A model generated the notes under the pieces. The model saw only the letters and a program-made list of their open reading frames with translations. It had not been told where the DNA came from and made no database searches. Positions 1-12,082 of a stretch of 64,000 bases of DNA are shown one piece after another. The stretch spans positions 1,736,001 through 1,800,000 of the forward strand of contig NW_020825288.1 in the NCBI RefSeq assembly GCF_003286085.1, given 5' to 3'. Position numbers and translations under genes: made by a program. Source of the DNA: Drosophila persimilis. Taxonomy: Eukaryota > Arthropoda > Insecta > Diptera > Drosophilidae. The stretch's first letter is position 1. Every line of letters begins with the position of its first letter.

Positions 1-53
1 ATATAAGCCCCGGCACTGGTGTGTCCTGGCACAGTCTGCTACCAAACCTCAAC

Positions 54-992
54 ATGAGCATCAGCACTTTCAACTTCCAGTTCTACAACTACAAAATGCC
101 TGCGGCTATGGGCTGCAGCACGTCGCGCTCTTCATCGTCGTTCATCAGCGAGCTGGAAATGGACATTGATGAGGAGATGTCCTCGCCGGCCGTCACCTCC
201 ACGCCCAAGCCGCGCTTCACCACGGAACTGGCCCTCCAGCTGCAGCGCGAGTCCCCGCAAACTCCGGCAAAGACCACACTCCCTGGCCTCAGGCCTCAAC
301 TTCACACGCCCCAGAAGCGCTGGTCCATGGAGCTGCGCGAGAAGGTCCTGGAAATGTCCAAGCGCAACAACGGCTCCGATGGGGAGGAGCAACAACCACA
401 GACCACAGAGCAGGAACAGCCACAGCAACAGCAACAAAAACAGCTGCAGCAGGAACAGGAAAAGTCAGGGCAGCACAACGGGGACCCTAATGTGGCCCCG
501 ACTGTCACTGACAAAATTAACTTCTTCAACAAGCTGACCAACACCTTCGAGTCCACACGGAGCGGAGCCACCGCCACCGGCACCGGCACCGCCAACAGCA
601 GCAAATGCCATAACAACAATCGCTTCATTTCCCTGCTGCGCTCCACTCGGCCACAGGGCATTGCCACCACAAGCTCCTCCAACAACAGCAGCCTCAGTGG
701 CACCTCCGTCCTCAGCCAAGTGCCGCCCCCGAAGCCCAAGCGCTTGATGGCCACCGCCCCGCCCGGCTCCACATTCGCCATGCCCTCGTCGATGGGCATG
801 GGCGGCAGCCAGCGCAAGAGCTCGCTGCGGCGGAAGCCCTCCATGGACAAGTCGAGGGCCACGATTTCGCGCCAGAACTCGAGCGCCTCGGTGCGGCCCC
901 AGCACCATGCCATCATGGAGGATCTCAGCCTCGTGGTGCCCGTCCGACTGCGCATCGCCGAGTACGAGCAACGCATCTCCATGAGTGCCTAG
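54..992 (+). CDS. Unrecognised Ser/Gln-rich protein, last or only coding exon
   Basis: An open frame of 312 codons begins at the first ATG of the frame and ends at a TAG. I do not recognise the family. The N-terminus holds an internal MGCSTSR that could be an alternative, myristoylatable start. Then come an acidic stretch, a Thr/Pro-rich region (about residues 45-90), a Gln-rich tract (about 110-140), Ser/Thr-rich linkers and a basic Ser-rich segment near residues 255-285 with RRKPS and RQNS, which look like basophilic kinase sites. It ends in IAEYEQRISMSA. Low-complexity composition suggests a largely disordered, possibly scaffold or regulatory protein. A TATA-like sequence sits at bases 2-7, but a CACAG at 28-32 could equally be a splice acceptor, so upstream exons beyond the window edge are possible. 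The long frame and codon pattern support coding; the function is unknown. Confidence 0.7.
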   Translation: MSISTFNFQFYNYKMPAAMGCSTSRSSSSFISELEMDIDEEMSSPAVTSTPKPRFTTELALQLQRESPQTPAKTTLPGLRPQLHTPQKRWSMELREKVLEMSKRNNGSDGEEQQPQTTEQEQPQQQQQKQLQQEQEKSGQHNGDPNVAPTVTDKINFFNKLTNTFESTRSGATATGTGTANSSKCHNNNRFISLLRSTRPQGIATTSSSNNSSLSGTSVLSQVPPPKPKRLMATAPPGSTFAMPSSMGMGGSQRKSSLRRKPSMDKSRATISRQNSSASVRPQHHAIMEDLSLVVPVRLRIAEYEQRISMSA

Positions 993-1411
993 AAGAGCTC
1001 TATGTGGACCTATGTGGGAGGAGGAGTGGCCTGTGCAAAATGATGGTTCCCAAGGATAACCCTAGTTGTAATCTATCCAAATAGTTCTGTAGCTCTAAGT
1101 TAGATGTAACTTTTAAAGAACAATACATACATATATACATAAAAAACACCTAAAGAAAAACGTTTTCCTGTTGAGCGATATTGATAAACAGTCGATAGGT
1201 GCAAGATGCTTCTTTTAAGAGGAACGGAATACTCTCGAAGATTTTTACATTCTTTCCTCTAAGGCATAGTCCCATTGTCCTCCAGCATATCAGCCCTTGC
1301 CTGAGGAAATATTTTCCCACACGCAAATCCCCACCACGTAATCACAGTCGAACAAAGAAAGAACTCTGACTAACAGTGAAGGCATTCCATTCCATTCCAC
1401 TACCACTACCA
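993..1411. other. 3' UTR and intergenic spacer
   Basis: This stretch carries the probable 3' UTR of the preceding plus-strand gene, with AT-rich sequence around 1120-1145, and then the 3' flank of the minus-strand secreted-protein gene. A short ACTACC/ATTCC-type simple repeat lies at about 1385-1430. I see no other gene. Confidence 0.5.
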
Positions 1412-2331
1412 CTACCAATACCAATAACCATTCCGTCCATCCTGAGAGCGAGTGATAAATAAAGTTCCATTGTAATATGCGACCCGATTGCGATTCAACA
1501 CACCTGTACAGGGCTATAAACTGATTCATGCTTGGGCAATAGAATGTATCCTCCTCAGCTCTCCCTCTGCTCTCTCTGCATATATGTACATATATACTAT
1601 CTCCACCCTACACCCACCACGCACTTGTTTTGTTTGCAGAGCCAAAAGGTGGAAGCAGAAAACAAGAAAATCGTTGGCTTTTAATGCCTCAACTCGGGGC
1701 ATTATCTTATCGCAGGGAAAAGAGGGAGACACAGCCACAGAAAGAGAGGGAGGGAGAGCGGGAGAGCGGTAGAGCTTACAGCACCTGCCCGAACAAGTTA
1801 TCGACGAGCAAATATTGGTAACTAAACCAAACTGAGGCGCTGATAAGATAGCCGCCAACAGATGAGTAATGGAATCAGGGACAACTCACCCCAATTGTAG
1901 CCACTGGAGTCCACATCGTACAGCTCTCCCAAATAGTCGGATGGCATAACCAACGCCCCGGACATGGGCTGGGGCTTCAGGCCGGCCACGGTCAATATAT
2001 CGTCGGTGCCCCGGCTGGACAGCACTGGTATCATCCGCTGTCCAACCTGACCAGCTCCCAGGGGAGCCTTTGTGGTGGCAACGATTGCAGGTGGTTTCGG
2101 TTTGGGGTTCGGCTTCGCTGCTGGTGGCTCCACCTTTTTGGGCTGCTCTTTTAGGATCTCCACGAATTCTGCATCCTTTTGAGGCACCTTTTTCGCGGCT
2201 GCTGCAGGCACCGACACAGGCACTGCATTCAGTACCTCATCCTCCAGCTCCGTGGAGATGTTCTCGTTGGCCAGGACATAGGCCATGAAGCCACAGGCCA
2301 GCGCACAAACCACAAACAGTTTGAAGCGCAT
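1412..2331 (-). CDS. Small secreted protein, two exons
   Basis: Exon 1 (2331-1890) starts [21 protein letters not shown], a textbook signal peptide, followed by an Ala/Pro/Lys-rich low-complexity region (about residues 40-95) and a more ordered tail with [18 protein letters not shown] canonical donor (GTGAGT) follows 1890 in phase 1. Scanning downstream, an acceptor CTGTACAG at 1504-1511 opens a matching phase: exon 2 (1503-1412) adds 30 residues, [29 protein letters not shown]-stop, giving 177 aa. Exon 2 is my splice inference; exon 1 is firm. The upstream region has several GATA-factor sites (see findings), which would suit a gut or fat-body gene, but that is a guess. I cannot name the family. 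The start was chosen at the ATG directly before the signal peptide. Confidence 0.6.
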
Positions 2332-4069
2332 TTTCACTTAGTTTTTCGTTCGATTATTCGTTCGTTTGTTTTTTGTTTTTCTCGGCACTGGAAAATAGGG
2401 ATACAAACACAAAATATTAGCACTTTAACGATGGGTTTTCTTGCAGTTTTTCACTGATTTTTAAGAATTTTCACTTGATGACATCATCAGTATCAGTCAG
2501 AGCCTTATCAGCTCTCTTATCACTTTGCAGCACTTGTCGTTATTCAATTACCAGGCAGAAAAACACGTTCGATCCGGGTCCACGCTCAGCTAAGACTGAA
2601 CCGATCGGGGCGTTGCCAAAACTGGCTCACCTGTCGCTCGATTGTGAAACCCGGGTATCTCTCTCTTTGGGAGTCATATCATATCTTATCAGGGAAACTT
2701 ACGCACTGATAACACGCATTCCTTCTTCTCTTTTGGCCTGAACTTTGGTTTTGGTTAGGGCTTTAGCACACACATACCTATGCATCTTATATATCTTATT
2801 CTCTCTGACTCTCTGGGGATTGTGCAAGTTTTTGAATTACCAAATTATTTGTTTATTCCCTTCCACACTCTTTTTGTCTCTCTCTCTCTCTGTTGACTGT
2901 GGTCTCTACTGCCATTTGTGATTCATTTCCATTACAGTTAATCACACTTTGGGTTCGTCATGACGCGGCCATTTTGTGGTCCCTTCCTACAAGAGTATAT
3001 ACATACATACATATGAACACTTCCCGTTATAATTATAGACAATGACCCATTACTCGCTCGTCAAACGGCATTTCCGCTGCAGCTTAAGTTTTATGAATGG
3101 TGGTGTACGGTCTACGGTCTATGTAGATTGATTTCATTGGGGCATGAAAATGTCAGGGTCTTCATTGTGGAAGATCCATAAACGTGAGGAATGTGTGTGG
3201 GAGGGCTTTGGAGTAGATTATAAATTCGAGGGTAAATGTGAAAGTTTTCATTCTAGAGTTCTTTAAGGAAGAACTCAAGACAAAATTTGGAATTTAAATT
3301 TACAATTCAGTGAAATGGAAATAGTTTTAAAAATACCTATGCGCATTACCAGTACACCAATGCGAGACGTATGAATATACAAAATGTATTCAATTGTATT
3401 CCTTTTTGTATAGACACTACATTTGCTATATAATTAATAAGAAATTAGTCCAAAGAGAGAAAATTTAAAAAAAACCAACAAAATTGTAACTATTTTTATT
3501 TCACGACACATTTTTCATAGTTAGTAAACCCCCTTTTTAGCTCCCACAAAACTATCAATTAATGACCAGTGAACATAGTGCATTATCAGCTTTGCTGTGG
3601 TGCCCCGATAAGAAATACTTTCGACATACATGCCGTTAGTCGTGTTTTAGGTCTCATTACCGTGGCGTTCAGAATCGTGGCATATAAACTATGTACATCT
3701 TCCATTTTACAGGTGGTGGAGACACCTGGCGACAACAGCTGTTAGCATCAGCATGTTAACTAACATAACCTGTACGAGATAACAGCGATCGAACAGAAAG
3801 CTACCGGAAAGCTTTTGCACTCTGGCATACTATCACTTCCATTCTTGCTCTCTCGCTCTCTATCTCTTCTCAAAAACACATTGCTCTCCACTCTCACGCA
3901 CTATCACTCTCACTCTCTCTTAGTTTGCTTATCAGCACACTGGAATACTACTCTGTGGGGGTCCGGGCTTCACAATGAATCCCATCCAATTTCAGTTCTT
4001 AGTCGAACGGCAACCGGCGGCGGCTTTTCAATCCCGTATTCATCAAGTGATACGCTCCCCGTTTAATCA
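2332..4069. promoter_or_regulatory. Divergent spacer between the secreted-protein gene and DHTKD1
   Basis: About 1.7 kb without convincing coding sequence. It holds repeated GATA-type sites: CTTATCAG at 2503-2510, CTTATCAC at 2515-2522, CTTATCAG at 2685-2692, CTGATAAC at 2706-2713, and further ones near 3580, 3606 and 3930. It also has CT-rich tracts (2870-2895, 3840-3920), and a short AT-rich stretch from 3240 to 3540. Open frames here (for example 3815-4066) are CT-repeat translations and are not supported. Confidence 0.5.
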
Positions 4070-7000
4070 ATGAAAATGCTACGTTGCTTTTCGCACGCGG
4101 AGACCAGATTCGCGGCCCTGCTCTTCGCGCAGACACGCCCACAGCGGTGCTATCACAGCGAAAAGGGCGTCTGGGGTTATAAACCGATTCCCAAGCGCGA
4201 CTATCAAGGTAATCTCCAGTGCCGGTTCACAAGTGTTGCCAAGACTTCAATTATAAAAGTTCCATTCATCCGTGTAAATAACCATCGCATCGATAAGGTT
4301 AACCAATACCTCTTTCAACAAAATCAAACAAACAAAAGAGCAGTGGGAATTTACACAAAAACTAAAGAGAAAACTCTTTGCTTGACCGCTCCCCCTGTCC
4401 AGAAACCAGTGAGAGCACAACAGCTGACCCAAAATAAACCTCAAAACAATAAGAAAAACAGCAGGGAGAGAGCAGAAAAACAATAAGAAAGAAAACATAG
4501 ATAGGGGAAAAAGAAAGATCAAAGACAAATTGCTGTGGGTGAACGCAAAAACCAGAACCAAAAGTCAAACAAAAACTCTATCTCAAACTCAATCTTTTGT
4601 GGTGGCTGCAAGTGCACATCGAACATGTTGGTCCACACTCTGTAATATATGTACATATGTACACAAAGCTTGTGCTCTGTTAACAAAAAAAAAAAACGAC
4701 ATCTTACTGCTGCTTTTTCCTGCTAATCTTTCTCTATCGCGTGTTCCCACTTTAACAAATTTCCGCCTGCAAAAGCAAAAACTTTAAGGAGAAATCAAAC
4801 ACAAACACAGCTTCAGCTGCAGCTGACCATCGAACATGCTCGACGCAACCTGTTGGAGTAATCTCTGTAATTTATTGTCGGTGCCTCCGTTTATACGACT
4901 CCTGCGGGCTGGCTAGTGGAATATTTCTTCGGTGGTTTTTTGTGTGTTTTTACTAGTGGAATATTTGTACCCGGTAATCTTTAGAGCGCCAGGGGTATAT
5001 TGTATTACTTTGGAACAGCTTTCAACCAAATAATGTGTGTACCTTCTAATGAAAGCTACTACGGTTTCAAATCCCCGAATAGGTGGCCCTTATATCAGAC
5101 TACAGAACATTTTCCTCTAATTTTCTGTATAAACTCGAATGAAATATTCTTCTTAATGGACTCTTAGCAGCCCCTTTTTAAAAGGTATTCATATGGACTC
5201 AATTTGAACTCGATTTCTGGTACTTTATGCTTTTCCTGTGTTACCTAGCACTCCTAATCTTTGGGGTATGGGGCTTATCACATGTTTTCACTGATGTGAA
5301 ATCTGATAAACTTGAGAATATATAGGCAGCGCTGGCTATTAGAGCAGGAGGCTATTTAGAGCTGCTAAAGATTATAAAGGCCCCCTAGGGTCTCCCTATC
5401 AAACTGCACTAATTAAGAGAAGACAAGAGAGGAAACTGCTCCACCCAGCAGATAGAGCCCCAACCTCTATCCTCGCACCGGGGTGTCTCTACGGCCGGAC
5501 AACGAACAAAAGAAGTGCCCGAAAAATTGGAACTCTTTTGTGACTCGTCCTGCATCCGTTGCGAACACAATTGAGGGCTTATCGAGACCCCGGCCAGCAG
5601 TGCTCCTCCTGGATCCAGCTTCTGCGTTAGCCTCCTCATTTGACTGGCGACTGAAACAAAGAGACAAGACTTTCCATTGCCCGAGACTCTGCTCTGGCAG
5701 CTCCTGCTGGCTTTGGTCTGTTTCTGCCGCCGTGTCCGGTTTAATTCACTTGACAGCCACCACCCCTGCCACCACCCCAGCCCCTCCGTCAGGACTCCGG
5801 GATGGATCTCACTGTTCGTCATTTGTCCTTGTTCGCTTGCATATCCGTCAGCAAGGCCATTATCCTTTGGCTCTTGAGGCGCCACTCCAATAATATTTGC
5901 ACGCCCAAGTTGAAATGTTGTCGCCGCAAATATTCATTCATCATTCGTCGTGCTCCTGTCCGGTTCTCGCCCACATTAAATTGATTTATCACCGAAATGT
6001 TGTGTGCAAATTGCATAAATTTCTGTAGGAAATTCAAACGCCAGCTGACGACGACCCCACGAAGGTGGGGATGAGCCCAAGGGGTCCTGCAACCTATGAC
6101 TGCCTCTGCGGAGGGGTCCTGTAAACCCACGACTCGGGGCTAAAAAGAGGGTCCTGTAATCGAGTGATATGCGTCATCGCATAAATCCTCTAAGCAGGAT
6201 AACACTTTGGCACGTAAACACCTAAACAGCCAACGAGTTGTCAATGGCCCAACCAGAGAATAAAATGGCAAAAAAAACCAAAAAACAGAAGGGAACCAAT
6301 AAAAACAACCATTGCCATTTCTCATCCGTAACGGGTATTGGTTCTTCCAGGAAAATAAACGAATTTGATATGCCCTAAATAGAGAACAGGATAGAACACT
6401 CTTCAAAAGAAGCGCCACAGCAGGAAAATAAGGGGATCGAAAGATCTCACTTCTGTGGAAGAAAGCATTCTGTTGCTAAACACTTTGAAGGACTTTATTG
6501 AGTCAGAGATTCTATTCTGCCGTTACCTTACCATCATTCTCTGTGCAACGTCTTGATTGAGCTTCCGACGTTTCCTAGATAGGCAAATGTTCTCCCACTT
6601 CCACTTCCCCACCCCATTCCACATTGTTACTCCTTACATTCAGATCCATATCGAAGCCATATTTACCGAGCAAACACCATTCGAAAGTACACAGACCCAA
6701 TCGTCCAACAGTCCATCAAAATGAAGCTAAGCGTGAAAAGCAAAAGAATAAATATCATAAAAGTAAAAGGCCAATAAATTCAAAAGGCCGCTTACAGTTG
6801 GCGGTACAGTTGGGCGAGGTACGAGCGGGAGCTGCGCGTGAATCCTTTTTTAAATAATTTATAACGTGGGGGGAAATTTATATTGTTTACGCATGTGTTC
6901 GCAGTGGCCGAGGAGGTGCGGGCGGCGCGGAACGCACAGGCCAACGTCTACCGTCTGGTGGAAGCCTTCCGCCAGCACGGACACAAATTGGCAACCGTAA

Positions 7001-10000
7001 ATCCCATCAGCATCAAAGCGCCAGTGGCCACTGGCCAGAGGTGGGTCTACTGTACGCCTCCTTCTGCCAAATGTCATAATTTATTTTTTGTTCCCTCTGG
7101 TTTCTCCTTCTTTGTATTGTCACACGATGTCCTGGTTCTGGTTCTGGCCGTGTGTTTGTCTCTGCTTTTATGGCCCTGGCAGTGGGACAGAGGAGCTCCA
7201 GGAATTAAGTCCCGCATTTTATGGACTGCAGACACAGGAGACGGTGCGCACCGCTGGCCTCTTAAGTAGTCCGCAGATGGCCCAGGACGTGGCCCAACTG
7301 GAACAGCTGCTCAAGGACATTTACTGCGGCAGTGCAGTCAGCGCCGAGTTCTCCTATGTCGAGGTAAGTGCCCTTCAGCCAGCCCCGACCCTCCTGAAAT
7401 CCCAACACCACTTTCCTTATGGAGAGTACGCTGACCGAATACTGATCCCCACAGAACCTGGAGGAGCGCGAGTGGCTGGCCAGGAACTTCGAGTCGCTGG
7501 AACAGCAGCACCAGCTGCCCGACACCGAGCGTCGCGAAATCGCCGAGCTCTTAATTAAGTCGCAGGCCTGGGATAATTTCATGGCCCTCAAGTTTCCCAC
7601 CGTCAAGCGCTACGGCGGCGAAGGAGCCGAGTCCATGCTGGCCTTCTTCTGGCAGCTCCTGCGCGACAGTGTCCAAGGTGAGTCCAAGACTGTAAAGTGT
7701 GGAGCGGAACTGGGACCTAAGAGCTGGGAGAGTGTTTGTTCTGCTACTGAAACCCGATTAGCGAGACAGAATATCGCGCACCCTACTCAATGTTCTGGAA
7801 CTTTTGTGGCCTGACAGCCCAGGGAGGTGACAGAGAGATATCCCGAAAATCTGTTCGGAGATGTGCACCCCGCGACACATGAACAGGGAAGCCGAATGGG
7901 AGTCTAACTTTTGAAAGTATTGCTGCTGCTTGCCGCTCTTTATGTGCCGCGAAGTGTAGCGAAACTTTCGTGCCGTGTCACGCCCTCACACCTGATATAA
8001 CCCCAGCCCCCTATCGGCCTTTCAGGGCTGCTCACATATCAGCGCACGCTTACTTAACCCTAATCTGCTTTGCCCCGAAACTTTTCCTTCTTCCACATGC
8101 AACCGCCGACACCCAACCCCATCGGCAACAGCGAATATCGAGCACGTGGTGCTGGCGATGCCCCACAGAGGACGAACACCGCTGCAGGCGGCGCTCCTCA
8201 ACATGCGGCCGGCGAAAGTTTTCCGCAAGCTCAGCGGCGCATCGGAGTTCAGCGAGGACATCGAGGCCATGTCGGACGTCATAAGTCATTTCCGTAAGTG
8301 GAACTTTTCCGCCATACGGCACACACGGCACACCCGGACCCCCCGTCGTATGCGTAATTTAATCAAATTCAAAACACCGAATCCCTTTGCCCCTTGCAGA
8401 TGTTTCCGAGCAGCTGGAGGTGCTGGGCAGGCCGCTGAACTTCAGCATGGTGCGCAATCCCTCACATCTGGAGGTAAGCCGACAGCTCTCAGACAGCAAC
8501 ACGCCGCAAAGTTTGTAATTTCATCTTTGAATCCTTCAAATCGTGAATCCAGGCTGCCAATCCCGTGGCGATGGGCAAGGCCCGCTCCAAACAGCAGACA
8601 CGGGGGGACGGCGCCTTCGGCCCTGACAGTCAGCCCTTTGGCCAACACGTGCTCAACGTAATCCTGCACGGCGATGCGGCCTTTGCCGGCCAGGGCATCA
8701 ACCAGGAGTGCCTCAACATGGCCTATGTGCCGCACTTTGAGGTGGGCGGCAGCCTTCACTTGATTGTCAACAACCAGGTGGGCTTCACAACGCCCGGAGA
8801 CCGCGGTCGGTCCACGGCCTACACCTCCGACCTGGCCAAGTCCATTCAGGCTCCCGTTTTCCATGTCAATGGAGACGATCCCGAGGCTTTGGCGCGCATC
8901 AGTAAGCTCGCTTTCCGATACCAGCGAGAGTTCCGCAAGGACATCTTCATCGATCTCAACTGCTTCCGTCGTTGGGGCCACAACGAGCTGGACGACCCCA
9001 CCTTCACCAATCCGCTGGTCTATCAGATTGTCCATCAGCGACAGTCGGTGCCAGATCTGTATGTACAGCGGCTGGCCAAAGAGGAGGTTCTGTCGGAGTC
9101 TCAGGCCAAGGAGATGAGGGACAACTACATGAAATATCTGGGCGAGGAGCTGGCCTTGGCTCCCAGCTATCAGCCGCCGCCCACGTACTTCGAGAAGCAA
9201 TGGGCAGGCCTCCAGTTGGCCCCGTCCAAGGAGCTCACGTACTGGGACACGGGTGTGGATTACGGACTACTGCATTTTATAGGACAACAGAGCGTGAGCT
9301 ATCCCGCAGATTTTGTGAGTTTAACTGAAGGATTGGGTCCATCTATAGGGCTGATCTATAGGGCTTACCCTTTCCTCTTCCAGAACATCCATCCACATCT
9401 ACAGAAGACCTTTGTGAATGCTCGTCTGAAAAAGCTGGAGGCAGGATCGAAAATCGATTGGGCCACTGCTGAGGCCTTGGCTCTGGGCAGCCTCATGTAC
9501 CAGGGCCACAATATCCGCATCAGTGGCGAGGATGTGGGGCGCGGCACCTTCTCCCACCGCCACGCGATGCTGGTGGACCAAAAGACCAACGAGATGTTCA
9601 TTCCTTTGAACAGCATGGAGGGCGGCAACGGCGGCAAACTGGAGCTGGCACACAGCATTCTGTCGGAGGAGGCGGTGCTGGGCTTCGAGTACGGCATGGC
9701 CATCGACAATCCCCAGAACCTGATCATCTGGGAGGCCCAATTCGGCGACTTTGCGAATGGAGCCCAAATCATCATCGATGCCTTCATTGTTTCGGGAGAA
9801 AGTGAGTTTTAATCACGATTTCGTACTCATTTTGATCTCTCTCTCTGTCTGCTCGCAGCCAAATGGATGGAGTCGAATGCTTTGGTGATGCTTCTGCCGC
9901 ACGGCTACGATGGCGCTGCCTCAGAGCACAGTTCGTGCCGCATTGAGCGTTTCCTGCAGCTGTGCGACTCCAAGGAGACGTCCGCAGATGGCGATAGCGT

Positions 10001-10796
10001 CAATGTGCACATTGTCAGCCCCACCACACCCGCCCAGTACTATCATGTCCTGCGGCGCCAGCTGGCCAGGAACTTCCGCAAGCCATTGGTGGTGATGGGA
10101 CCAAAGACGTTGCTCCGTCTGCCGGCAGCCACCTCCACGCACGAGGACTTCCAGCCGGGCACGCTCTTCCACAATGTTCTCGGTGCGTAAAGGTCAGCCT
10201 ACAGCCTTGCTGTTTTCTTTATTATCAGTTGTTCTGCTTCGCCTTCTAGGTGATACTAAAGTGCAGGCGGATCAGGTGCGAAAGGTCGTCCTGTGCAGTG
10301 GGAAACACTACTATGCCCTGGCGGAGGAGCGTGAGAAGCGTCAGTCCTACGACACGGCCATCCTGCGCCTGGAGTCACTCTGCCCATTCCCCCTGCAGGA
10401 GCTGCAGGCACAGCTCGCCCAGTACGGTCACGTGCAATGTGAGTTTCATTTCGTAAACTTTTTCCGTACTCCTTCCCCCCCACTATATGCCTCTCCGGTC
10501 CACAGCCTTCGTTTGGAGCCAGGAGGAGCACCGTAATATGGGCGCCTGGACGTTTGTGCGGCCACGTTTTGAAAATTTAATTGGCCAACAGGTAAAAAGT
10601 CTTCTTCCGCCCCCACACACAAACAGCCGCAAAAAGAGCTCTCACACAATCGCACTCTCCACCTTCCACCTTCCACTTTCCATCCGTACAGCTCCACTAC
10701 TGCGGTCGCTGCGAGGCCCCCACCCCGGCCACCGGCATCGGCAAAGTGCATAAACGGGAAGTTGATGAGATTGTTGCTGCCCCATTTGAACTTTAG
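4070..10796 (+). CDS. DHTKD1: DHTKD1-type 2-oxoadipate dehydrogenase E1 (OGDH family), mitochondrial
   Basis: Twelve exons join in phase to a 932-aa protein: 4070-4208, 6905-7040, 7183-7363, 7455-7677, 8132-8293, 8400-8473, 8553-9314, 9384-9801, 9859-10182, 10250-10438, 10506-10591, 10692-10796. Human DHTKD1 is 919 aa. The N-terminus ([17 protein letters not shown], then [12 protein letters not shown]) is a mitochondrial presequence followed by the family's typical GV(Y/W)GY motif. Diagnostic stretches are [40 protein letters not shown], the thiamine-diphosphate region [10 protein letters not shown] to [23 protein letters not shown], and the C-terminal LLPHGYDGA and [10 protein letters not shown]. 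The family decarboxylates 2-oxoadipate in lysine and tryptophan breakdown as the E1 of a dehydrogenase complex; D. melanogaster CG1544 is the remembered orthologue. Intron 7 (9315-9383) is 69 bp, in frame and stop-free. An AATAAA lies at 10921. Confidence 0.93.
4209..6904 (+). other. First intron of DHTKD1
   Basis: A 2.7 kb intron between the mitochondrial-presequence exon and the second coding exon. It contains A-rich and CA-rich patches, a short direct repeat TAGTGGAATATTT near 4914 and 4954, and three imperfect GGGTCCTG(C/T)AA copies near 6083, 6115 and 6148. The open frames around 5480-5890 on both strands lack splice support or family resemblance, so I do not call a nested gene. Confidence 0.6.
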
Positions 10797-12082
10797 TTGA
10801 AGCCGGATGCCCATGCCTGCCCCACACAGCCGCACAGCCACACAGCAACCACCCTGAAGCTCCTACGACTACTCGTACTCTGCCACAGCCTGTCCGTATA
10901 TCACAAAGTACTTTTAGCTCAATAAAACTGCCAAAAAAATATATATAAAAACCAGAAGGGAAGTCAGAGTATAGCGTTAGGTCCCCGAAGGATAGATACG
11001 CTTGAAGATACAGAAGTACACACAGCAAACTGTAGGATATAGTCTGGAATTCCAGTTTAAAAAACAGTATGTTATAGTCATTAGAACGTAACAATTCCGA
11101 CTTATATACATACTGCTTAAAGAATACTTAAGAGAAACAAAGTAGAAACATGGCTACATCTACTCTGCTTCGGATACTCTCACTTATCGAGTCTATACTT
11201 TCGATACCGCTGCCTGGTCTGCTTGGCAAACTTCTAGACAAAACCGTAGTAACCCCACTTTAGAGTATGGTAATACAAGTGGAGAAATGTAGAAAGTAGA
11301 GCGAGAAACGCTCACCGCCTTTCACAATAATTTATCGTATGGAAAAAGCTTCGTGGGAGGAGGGAGGAAAAAAACTTTAAGCCATAAAGTTTTAATTGTT
11401 TGTTGGCTGGTCCAGCCCTGGTGCCTGCCCAACGATTGTGTACATAATTTGCTGTAGCAGAAAAGTACTCGCCCTGGCCCTCGCCCTGGCCCCATAATAA
11501 TCCTAATGTCCTGCAAGTGTAAAGTTCCGAAAAAAAAAAGAACGACATAAAGCCAGAAAGAGCAGGACGAACTTAACCTACCGTAAATATTTATTATATG
11601 TTTATGAAACATTTTACAGACTTTCATTTTGGAGTCGTTCAAGCAGCGAAGTGAACCAACTTATAAAATAAGTGTACAGCAGAGACATGCAATGGATGGA
11701 CTATATTGGTTCAATTAGATGGACTACAAATATAAAGTATACATACATGGAAGCGAGAGACGAGACGCTAGGGAGATAGACAGATCTGTGAGGTGCATTG
11801 CGGTGAACTATGGCATTGTAGTGGTATCAAGTGCTTGGTGGTGCGGTGGAGGTGGGTACTACATATAAGGCGTTGCCAAGGACCCTAAAGCGGATAGAAG
11901 GTCGAGAGAAGGTTGAGAGAAACACTAACAAAGGATTCAAAAGAGGCAAAAGTCTCATCATCACACTTAAACCCTAGACGGCAGGCAGGTTCCCAACGAA
12001 GAATCTATATGACCGGCCTGCCGTAGACTTGCTCTAGAATGTTATAAAAGTCGGTGGACGTCTTATATGCAAAGTGCAGAAG
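10797..12082. other. Convergent 3' flanks of DHTKD1 and chaoptin
   Basis: The DHTKD1 poly(A) signal AATAAA is at 10921. On the minus strand an AATAAA (TTTATT on plus at 11590) could end the chaoptin message, giving a 3' UTR of about 0.5 kb. Nothing here looks coding. Confidence 0.5.

Noticed and set aside
5409-5984. Overlapping open frames on both strands in DHTKD1 intron 1
   Set aside because: No family resemblance, no splice partners, and frames of similar length on both strands point to chance.
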